6,121 nucleotides of DNA, taken from the NCBI GenBank assembly GCA_021834865.1, contig JAKBRD010000043.1, positions 1-6,121 of the forward strand, given 5' to 3'. A program made the position numbers and the translations under genes. Positions 1 to 4,728 of the stretch are shown piece after piece. The notes under the pieces are model-generated. The model did not search any database. It was not told the DNA's origin and worked only from the letters and a program-made list of their open reading frames with translations. Source of the DNA: Microcaldota archaeon. GTDB lineage: Archaea; Micrarchaeota; Micrarchaeia; Micrarchaeales; Micrarchaeaceae. Positions within the stretch are counted from its first letter, which is position 1. Every line of letters begins with the position of its first letter.

Positions 1-651
1 ATAACGATAATATACGACGTATCAAGCGGCGTTGCAGGATGGAGCTATTACCAGGTGCTGCTGATTAGCTCGCTGGCCAACATAATGATAGGGATAGTAT
101 TTTACAACATATCGCCCCAAAGGCTGGCAAGGACAATGCGCAACGGGCAGTTGGACCAGCGAATACTCAAGCCGTACAACCCCATCGTTACAATGCTGTC
201 GCTTTACGGCACCAAGACATCCATCGGCTCGGTAATAAGCGGTGCATTGGTCTTTGGATATGCGGCTTACATGGCAGGCATAAGCACAATAGCCCTTTTC
301 GAAATGCTGCTTATATTCGCTTTAGGGGTTGTTTCGCTGATAATGTTCATTCTTATGGTTACGGTATTATCTTACGTTCTTTTCAACAGCGCAGGATACA
401 TGCAGTGGGTTGCAAACATAGCTTCAAGGGCAGCACAGTATCCGCTTACCATATACGGGCTCCCAGGAATACTGCTGTTCACAGTCGGATTGCCCATCGG
501 CCTTGCAGCATTCTACCCGTCTGCGTTGATCTTCGGAAAGATAGGCCCTGCATTGGTAATGCTTGTGGTTGCGATCGAAGCCTTTATGATAGCTGTTTAT
601 TATTATGCCTGCAAGTGGCTTACCAAGAAGTACAGAAGCGGAGGCGGCTGA
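1..651 (+). CDS. ABC-2 type permease, DUF990/COG3694-like (5' partial)
   Basis: The reading frame is open from the first base, so 216 C-terminal residues are visible and the true start lies upstream; the GTG at 55 is only an internal codon. Numbering from the first codon, a hydrophobic segment (about 17-36) is followed by a cytoplasmic-looking stretch with R47-N-G-Q-L-D52 and K57-P-Y-N-P61. This matches the 'R-x-G-x-L-D ... R/K-P-x-N-P' signature known from the ABC2_membrane_6 (DUF990) permeases. Four or five more hydrophobic segments follow, including a late G-L-P-I-G-L-A-A-F-Y-P-S block resembling the conserved 'lPxaFxxyyPa' region of that family. The protein ends with a basic, Gly-rich tail. 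Such permeases normally work with a second permease and an ATPase, expected upstream outside the window. The substrate cannot be deduced. The gene converges on the minus-strand gene at 718-1011. Confidence 0.82.
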   Translation: MTIIYDVSSGVAGWSYYQVLLISSLANIMIGIVFYNISPQRLARTMRNGQLDQRILKPYNPIVTMLSLYGTKTSIGSVISGALVFGYAAYMAGISTIALFEMLLIFALGVVSLIMFILMVTVLSYVLFNSAGYMQWVANIASRAAQYPLTIYGLPGILLFTVGLPIGLAAFYPSALIFGKIGPALVMLVVAIEAFMIAVYYYACKWLTKKYRSGGG

Positions 652-717
652 AAATAAATTCCGCCAATAACCCAAGTGCAGTCAGAACAAAAGGAATATG
701 AATTGCAAAGAGCTTTG

Positions 718-1011
718 TTATTTCGACTTTTTGCGAACCTCCTTATGCCTTGCAGAGCCAGCAGTTTCATCTTCTGTCAGTTCTTCCTTCTGTTCGTTAA
801 TTTCATGCTGCTCTTCCTTTATCTCTTTCTTTTCGACCTTTATCTCTTCTTCCTCTATGTACACGAAGTACATTGAAACTGCTATGGCTGCTATGGCTAT
901 GATGGAAGAAACAAGCGCAAGGTTATTGCTTTCGTAAAGTATTGAAAGAATGGCTATTATTACGCCTAGGAGTCCTATTGTCGAAATCAGGTATTCTTGA
1001 CTTTTTTTCAT
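718..1011 (-). CDS. Small two-helix membrane protein with charged helical tail
   Basis: This 97-residue protein belongs to no family I recognise. Two hydrophobic segments (about 7-26 and 31-51) are joined by a very short loop (E-S-N-N), forming a hairpin with both ends probably cytoplasmic. After residue 52 the chain is almost entirely E, K and Q. I57, I64, I71 and L78 fall at exact seven-residue steps, so this is either a short coiled coil or a single charged alpha-helix stiffened by E-K pairs. The tail is basic (R-H-K-E-V-R-K-K-S-K). The ATG at 1011 is supported by a GGTGAT Shine-Dalgarno directly after the TAA of the preceding gene. The 9-bp gap indicates co-transcription with the surface protein at 1021-2334. 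Its role could be accessory to that protein, such as a membrane scaffold or partner, but this rests on position only. Confidence 0.8.
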   Translation of the reverse strand: MKKSQEYLISTIGLLGVIIAILSILYESNNLALVSSIIAIAAIAVSMYFVYIEEEEIKVEKKEIKEEQHEINEQKEELTEDETAGSARHKEVRKKSK

Positions 1012-1014
1012 AAG

Positions 1015-1020
1015 ATCACC
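1015..1020 (-). promoter_or_regulatory. Shine-Dalgarno GGTGAT for the 97-residue gene
   Basis: Read on the minus strand, the junction is TAA-GGTGAT-CTT-ATG. The ribosome site lies immediately after the stop codon of the surface protein gene and fits the archaeal 16S 3' end (AUCACCUCC). It fixes the start at 1011 and supports translation from a shared messenger. Confidence 0.75.
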
Positions 1021-2334
1021 TTATCTTTTTCCCGCACGCCTCAAGCTGCCGAAAGCTGCTGTAGATGCCGAAGTTACCACGACAGCGACTGCAGCAGTGT
1101 CCCTGGTATTTTTTTCTTCCTGCTGTTTTTTATTGTTGTTTGTTTGCGGAGCCTGATTTATCGTGGTTGTCGGAACCGTTGTTGATACTGTTGTAGTTGT
1201 ATGGATAGTTGTTGTAGATACTGTAGTCGTTTGGGTAGATGGGCTGCTATGGTGCTGCGGTATTGTTGTGGTGGTTGTCGTATTTATGGTTGTTGTAGTT
1301 AGATGCCCACCACCAGTTGGCAGTTTTTGGATTATTGATATATTCATGCTTGCAGGGAAATAGAAATCAAGATAACAGTTGGAATTTCCCTTGTAATATT
1401 CATACAAACTTACATATGAGCTGTAATTACCATAATATTCGATTCCTGAAAGCGGACCAGCAGGAAGGTTGCAGGCATATACGCTTTGTACTTTTGCTAT
1501 TGCGGGAAGGTAGTTACCGTTGTAATCAGTATATGCACCAACGTAATAGAAGCCCGAATATCCCCTCGGGATTTTGCCGGTTAGATTAAGCGGCTTATAG
1601 ACTTCTACGCTGACGTTATTGTATTCCAGAGTCTGGTTGCGAATCTTGCTGGCCGTAATATTTGCCAGTACTGCATTTTGGATTATCGAATTTGTATCCA
1701 AAGACGACTGGTTTACATTACCGCCATAATAACATTGTGCTGGATAGAACGTTATAGTTAAATTGCCGGTTATGTAGGAAGGGCCTACATTCTGGCAGTT
1801 GAGGGTTATCCCATTAGTGAATGATTCTTGGGAAGAGTTTACGTCTGTTATATTTATTACCTTTGTCTGCACGCTCTCGTTTACAACCACGTTTCCATTA
1901 AGGAATATTTCAGTGGATATTTTATACGGGTGCTGCGGGGCCACTGCAAGTATTGAAAGATTTTGGCTTATGTAGTTTGTGGCATTTCCTATGAGGCCGT
2001 ACAGGTTCAATATTGTATTGTGCCTTATGCTCCTGCTATATCCGAAGCAAAAGTAGTCTGAATCGCTTCCGTTCGAATAAGGCGCAGTGCAGTTAAGCTG
2101 AAGGCCGTCGGCCGAGTCGTTAAAGGAAAATAAGTAGTAATCCGTAGTATTTATTTTCGACAGCACAGTTATGTTGGCTGTTGTTAACCCATACCCTGAA
2201 AAGTTTGTAATAACGTTGGCGTAATAGCTGCCAGCGACTATATTCGCAGGGAAATAAGCAGATGATATCCCAAAAAGGAGAATAGATAATAGCACAGTCA
2301 GGGTCATTGCGTGCTTTATTATCAATTTAATCAT
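1021..2334 (-). CDS. Secreted Thr-stalk surface glycoprotein-like protein, C-terminally anchored
   Basis: No known family was recognised; the architecture is that of a cell-surface glycoprotein (437 residues from the ATG). A signal peptide (basic start, hydrophobic core about 10-24, likely cleavage after S-S-A26) leads to an extracellular region of about 315 residues rich in Asn, Tyr, Ser and Thr. It carries 20 N-X-S/T sequons (19 before the stalk and 1 in it) and six cysteines (82, 96, 180, 201, 288, 320) that could form disulfides. Residues 345-392 are a Thr-rich stalk with runs such as TTTTTT and H/P interruptions. A hydrophilic N/K/Q/E linker follows, then a weak membrane segment (about 413-431) and the terminal basic cluster RRAGKR. 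A TTG at 2343 would add three residues. The ATG at 2334 is preferred because it is stronger and lies about 30 bp from a TATA box. Functions such as S-layer component or adhesin are possible but unproven. Confidence 0.82.
   Translation of the reverse strand: MIKLIIKHAMTLTVLLSILLFGISSAYFPANIVAGSYYANVITNFSGYGLTTANITVLSKINTTDYYLFSFNDSADGLQLNCTAPYSNGSDSDYFCFGYSRSIRHNTILNLYGLIGNATNYISQNLSILAVAPQHPYKISTEIFLNGNVVVNESVQTKVINITDVNSSQESFTNGITLNCQNVGPSYITGNLTITFYPAQCYYGGNVNQSSLDTNSIIQNAVLANITASKIRNQTLEYNNVSVEVYKPLNLTGKIPRGYSGFYYVGAYTDYNGNYLPAIAKVQSVYACNLPAGPLSGIEYYGNYSSYVSLYEYYKGNSNCYLDFYFPASMNISIIQKLPTGGGHLTTTTINTTTTTTIPQHHSSPSTQTTTVSTTTIHTTTTVSTTVPTTTINQAPQTNNNKKQQEEKNTRDTAAVAVVVTSASTAAFGSLRRAGKR
1159..1302 (-). 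repeat. Low-complexity Thr-codon tract (stalk of the surface protein)
   Basis: This stretch encodes about 48 residues, of which well over half are Thr, in runs of two to six broken by Ile, Val, Ser, His and Pro. ACA, ACT and ACC codons are mixed, so it is a degenerate ACN trinucleotide tract rather than an exact microsatellite. Thr/Ser-rich stretches next to a membrane anchor are known in archaeal S-layer glycoproteins, where they carry O-linked sugars and act as spacers. Confidence 0.75.
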
Positions 2335-2359
2335 CCTTCTCAAATCACGTCAAAGCCGG

Positions 2360-2367
2360 AATATAAA
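2360..2367 (-). promoter_or_regulatory. Candidate TATA box (TTTATATT) for the surface protein gene
   Basis: TTTATATT on the minus strand has its centre about 30 bp before the ATG at 2334. With the usual archaeal spacing of about 26 bp, transcription would start within a few bases of that ATG, giving an almost leaderless messenger. This agrees with the lack of a well-placed Shine-Dalgarno: GTGAT at 2348-2344 lies nine bases from the ATG. The box lies in the T-rich tail of the terminator-like hairpin of the upstream gene. Confidence 0.5.
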
Positions 2368-2370
2368 TAA

Positions 2371-2397
2371 AGAAAGCGCACCGTCAAAATACGGTGC
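2371..2397 (-). terminator. Stem-loop with T-rich tail after the cysteine-free surface protein gene
   Basis: A perfect 7-bp inverted repeat, GCACCGT / ACGGTGC with a 6-base loop, lies 20 bp past the TGA of the gene ending at 2417. On the minus strand it is followed by GCTTTCTTTATTTATATT. A GC-rich stem before a T-rich stretch is terminator-like, although archaeal termination depends mainly on the U-tract and here the tract is interrupted. Its position between two co-oriented genes suggests they are separate transcription units. Confidence 0.5.
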
Positions 2398-2416
2398 AAC
2401 TATTAATTTACTGTAT

Positions 2417-3304
2417 TCAGTTGTTTACCAAAGCCCTGCTGCTTGCTACTGCCTTTATTGTAAAGTTCAACGATCCGTCGTAAGCGCTTGGCACTACGAA
2501 TCCTATGACAGAGCTGGGCTGCACTCCGGGCGCATAATACCTAAATGCATTTGCAGGTATTGATGGCATCCCTACTTGAGGAGTGTTGGCAGTGCCAGCA
2601 AAGTTTGACTGGTTGGGCAGATAGTAGTACTCAGAATTTAAAGATGTGGAATTGTATGCTTCTCCACCAATCCAGTTTGTAACCGTTATAGTATTAGCTG
2701 TAGGATTTAGGTAGCTGTTTGCAGGGACGTTGTAGGTATAGAAGCCGCTAGTTATCGTACCGTTTTGAAGGCCGTTAAGGATATTAAGGAAGTTTCTGCT
2801 GTTCATGTACGCTTGCAACAGCGAATTTGCTTCATTTACTGTATTTGTTGGGACTATTCCATTAGGCACATAGGAACTTGATCCGCTACCCAAAAAGTAT
2901 ACGTCTATCGGAAGCATGACGTTTGAAGTGGTGGTTTCGCTTATAATGTCAACCAGCGTCGAATTTACCTGCCTGTTTGCGTTGTTTGTGGTGTTGACCT
3001 CATATATTATTGCATTGTCCCCATATACTTGTATAGTATTGCTAACAGAAGAGGCAGAGTTGACTATCAGAGTATTGAAAGTTCCTGAAACGTAATTTCC
3101 AGTATAAAGGGATATGCTTATCGGCGGCAGGACGTTTGCGGGTTGCACTACCTGTGCTACTACTGCGTTGTACACTACAAGCGTTGTTGCGGCAGTCGCG
3201 GACACGAACAGTATTGACATCAAGGCCCAGACAGGTATTGACAGCTCCCCGAACCTTATTGCCTCTCTTTTCCAAATCGAACCCTTATTGGTTTTGCTTC
3301 TCAT
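2417..3304 (-). CDS. Exported Asn/Thr/Ser-rich surface protein with single N-terminal membrane segment
   Basis: The 295-residue product matches no family I know. A basic N-terminus (K4, K7, K12, R13, R17) precedes one hydrophobic segment (about 22-48). The remaining 245 residues are hydrophilic, rich in Asn, Thr, Ser, Tyr and Gly, contain no cysteine, and carry six N-X-S/T sequons. There is no C-terminal anchor, so it is either held by the uncleaved N-terminal helix or released after cleavage near V-V-A50. R-F-G19 before the hydrophobic run loosely resembles an archaeal class III (pilin-type) signal, but the conserved Glu five residues on is absent. A TTG at 3343 would add 13 residues; the ATG at 3304 is chosen because GGTGA lies five bases before it. 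It follows the antiporter gene on the same strand but has its own candidate promoter and terminator. Confidence 0.8.
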   Translation of the reverse strand: MRSKTNKGSIWKREAIRFGELSIPVWALMSILFVSATAATTLVVYNAVVAQVVQPANVLPPISISLYTGNYVSGTFNTLIVNSASSVSNTIQVYGDNAIIYEVNTTNNANRQVNSTLVDIISETTTSNVMLPIDVYFLGSGSSSYVPNGIVPTNTVNEANSLLQAYMNSRNFLNILNGLQNGTITSGFYTYNVPANSYLNPTANTITVTNWIGGEAYNSTSLNSEYYYLPNQSNFAGTANTPQVGMPSIPANAFRYYAPGVQPSSVIGFVVPSAYDGSLNFTIKAVASSRALVNN

Positions 3305-3309
3305 AGTTT

Positions 3310-3314
3310 TCACC
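3310..3314 (-). promoter_or_regulatory. Shine-Dalgarno GGTGA that sets the start at 3304
   Basis: On the minus strand GGTGA is followed by AAACT and the ATG at 3304. No comparable motif precedes the longer TTG start at 3343, and the extra 13 residues would place a Cys and a second hydrophobic patch before the basic N-region. The shorter product is therefore preferred. Confidence 0.7.
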
Positions 3315-3384
3315 GATGTGTTGCACAAAAGCCAAATCCGCAAATCACAAGGACTAGCTAAATTTATGTTGGATTGAATATACT

Positions 3385-3397
3385 AAATATATAAAGG
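3385..3397 (-). promoter_or_regulatory. Candidate TATA box for the cysteine-free surface protein gene
   Basis: The minus strand reads CCTTTATATATTT, a near-ideal archaeal box A (TTTATATA), in the 125-bp gap after the antiporter stop. A start about 26 bp downstream (near 3365) would give a leader of about 60 nt before the ATG at 3304, with room for the GGTGA site. An opposite-strand promoter is unlikely because no plus-strand gene follows for more than 1 kb. Confidence 0.6.
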
Positions 3398-3429
3398 TAT
3401 ACTACGGCTTTCAGTTGTTTAAATATCCA

Positions 3430-4599
3430 TCACATTGCAACTACTGCGTCTTTCTTTGGGGTCCTAGCTTTTTTTGATAGCAGTAATGGCATTATGAGAG
3501 AAAGAATTATTGTGCCAACCAGAACCACAGTGTAAAGGCTGATTGATATTATTCCGCTCTGGAGAGCCAGGGTGGCTATTATTATCCCAACTGCACCCCT
3601 GCTTCCGAGTATGCCTATGGATTCCTTGCTGCTTATTCTTGAAAGACGGTTCTTCGATACGAAATAGTTCAGGGTTCCTCCGACTACTGCGCTTATTACT
3701 ACCATGGATACTAGGATTTCAGTATAAGTAAGCGAAGGTACTGCGAAGTCCAACCCTGCGATGCTGAAGAAAACAGGTATGAAAAAGCTGTCATTAAGCC
3801 TCCTGAACGTATTTTCCAGTATTCTGGTGGTTTTTGACCCGACAGTAGTTTTATGCACCAGCATTCCGGCGAAAAGAGCGCCGAGCACATAGGTTATTCC
3901 TATAAGCTGCAATATGGCAGCTATTATCAGGCTAAGAATTATTATTATGGCGAAAACTACCGCTTCCTCCTTCGCTTTTATCATCCTCTCGAAAAATCCC
4001 CTGATCTTCGCATCGTGGTATCTGAGGGTCCTATCCACATAGAGCAGTGCAGCAATGAATACTATTATGCTTATTATTACGCCAGCCAAATGCGATGCCT
4101 TCAGCGCTGCGGCAAGAACTACAAAGGCCAGTATGTCGGTCATTATGACTCCGCTAAGTATCCTTTTGCCGTCCTCCAAATTTATCATAGCATATCTGTA
4201 TACAAGGACTGAGATTATTGATATGGAAGGAACGCCTATTGCCACTGCGGTTATGACTCCGGCAGCTACGCCAAGATGAAAGACAAAAACAGCTATTAGT
4301 GCCATTATCGTAACAGGTATTACGAATGAGGAAAATGTGAAGGATGTTGCGCTTTTGAGGTGGTTGGTGAGCACTTCGGTCGTTATCTGCAAGCCTATGA
4401 AGAGCAGTATGAAGAATATGGCAACTTCTGCTATTCCGGAGAGCACTGACGAAGGCTGCACTATGCCAAGTATGGCTGGGCTCAGTATCATGCCCGCTAT
4501 TATCTGCCCTACTATCTCGGTTACACCTATTCTCTCAAAAAGCTTGCCCAGTATGGTTGAGAGCGAAAGCAGAAGCAATAGTGCTATTAATATTTCCAC
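3430..4599 (-). CDS. CPA2-family monovalent cation/proton antiporter
   Basis: This 389-residue integral membrane protein would exchange Na+ or K+ for protons across the cytoplasmic membrane. About twelve hydrophobic segments cover nearly its whole length, as expected for the Na_H_Exchanger core. Family landmarks are visible in order: L-G-K-L-F-E-R-I-G with G-Q-I-I-A-G-M-I-L-S-P (17-41), A-E-V-A-I-F-F-I-L-L-F-I-G-L (57-70), T154-D155 in the ion-site helix, Y-V-L-G-A-L-F-A-G (237-245), F-F-I-P-V-F-F-S-I-A-G-L (272-283) and G-S-R-G-A-V-G (332-338). There is no C-terminal TrkA-N or TrkA-C regulatory domain, unlike Kef systems. The ion-site pair is Thr-Asp instead of Asp-Asp, so ion choice and electrogenicity are uncertain. 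The GTG at 4599 is the only plausible start: a TAA closes the frame eight codons upstream and no Shine-Dalgarno is visible. Confidence 0.9.
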   Translation of the reverse strand: MEILIALLLLLSLSTILGKLFERIGVTEIVGQIIAGMILSPAILGIVQPSSVLSGIAEVAIFFILLFIGLQITTEVLTNHLKSATSFTFSSFVIPVTIMALIAVFVFHLGVAAGVITAVAIGVPSISIISVLVYRYAMINLEDGKRILSGVIMTDILAFVVLAAALKASHLAGVIISIIVFIAALLYVDRTLRYHDAKIRGFFERMIKAKEEAVVFAIIIILSLIIAAILQLIGITYVLGALFAGMLVHKTTVGSKTTRILENTFRRLNDSFFIPVFFSIAGLDFAVPSLTYTEILVSMVVISAVVGGTLNYFVSKNRLSRISSKESIGILGSRGAVGIIIATLALQSGIISISLYTVVLVGTIILSLIMPLLLSKKARTPKKDAVVAM

Positions 4600-4620
4600 A
4601 ATCGATTTCTTTTGTGAAGC

Positions 4621-4630
4621 TATTTAAAAA
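4621..4630 (-). promoter_or_regulatory. Candidate TATA box (TTTTTAAATA) for a leaderless antiporter mRNA
   Basis: Read on the minus strand, the A/T element TTTTTAAATA is centred 26 bp before the GTG at 4599. That is the archaeal box-A distance to the transcription start, so the messenger would begin at or next to the GTG. The absence of any GGTG-like site upstream of the GTG supports a leaderless transcript. Confidence 0.55.
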
Positions 4631-4652
4631 TAGTGTGTATTCATGCAGCGTA

Positions 4653-4666
4653 GTTTAATATTAAAC
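4653..4666. promoter_or_regulatory. 14-bp perfect palindrome between divergent genes
   Basis: GTTTAATATTAAAC is a perfect inverted repeat lying between the divergently transcribed antiporter and LonB genes. It could be an operator for a dimeric regulator. Alternatively, its TTTAATAT core could act as a TATA element in either direction. It lies 54 bp from the antiporter GTG and 63 bp from the preferred LonB ATG. The A/T-rich composition makes chance occurrence possible. Confidence 0.4.
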
Positions 4667-4674
4667 CATCCTGC

Positions 4675-4692
4675 AAAAAGGTTAAAAAGGTT
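4675..4692 (+). repeat. Two tandem copies of AAAAAGGTT upstream of LonB
   Basis: The 9-bp unit AAAAAGGTT occurs twice back to back (4675-4683 and 4684-4692) and runs into TATTGG. It occupies the zone where the LonB core promoter should be: purine-rich BRE-like sequence followed by weak TATA-like TTAAAAA or TTTATT. It may be a promoter element or a direct-repeat regulator site. No regulator can be named from sequence alone. Confidence 0.4.
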
Positions 4693-4728
4693 TATTGGAT
4701 AATTCATATGCTTTCTACAGGGCATAAT

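Noticed and set aside
643..665. GGCGG/CCGCC inverted repeat spanning the permease stop codon
   Set aside because: It has only a 5-bp stem with a 13-base loop, and no T-rich run follows on the plus strand. It is too weak to call a terminator.
652..717. Gap between the converging permease and 97-residue genes, inspected for a small RNA or terminator
   Set aside because: The 66 bp are A/T-rich with no convincing hairpin, tRNA-like fold or open frame with a ribosome site.
676..937. Two hydrophobic plus-strand open frames (676-876 and 698-937)
   Set aside because: They are antisense to the 97-residue gene. Their Phe/Leu/Ser-rich sequence is the complement of its E/K codons, and no ribosome site precedes them.
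1163..1363. Val-rich plus-strand open frame opposite the Thr stalk
   Set aside because: It is the antisense reading of the ACN tract, giving poly-Val/Trp/Cys with no start signal. The minus-strand gene explains the sequence.
3305..3343. Longer TTG start for the gene at 2417-3304
   Set aside because: No Shine-Dalgarno precedes the TTG, whereas GGTGA precedes the ATG at 3304. The extension would also spoil the basic N-region of the signal segment.
3853..4212. 119-residue plus-strand frame opposite the antiporter
   Set aside because: It has shadow composition rich in Tyr, Gln, His and Ser and is opposite a recognisable antiporter.
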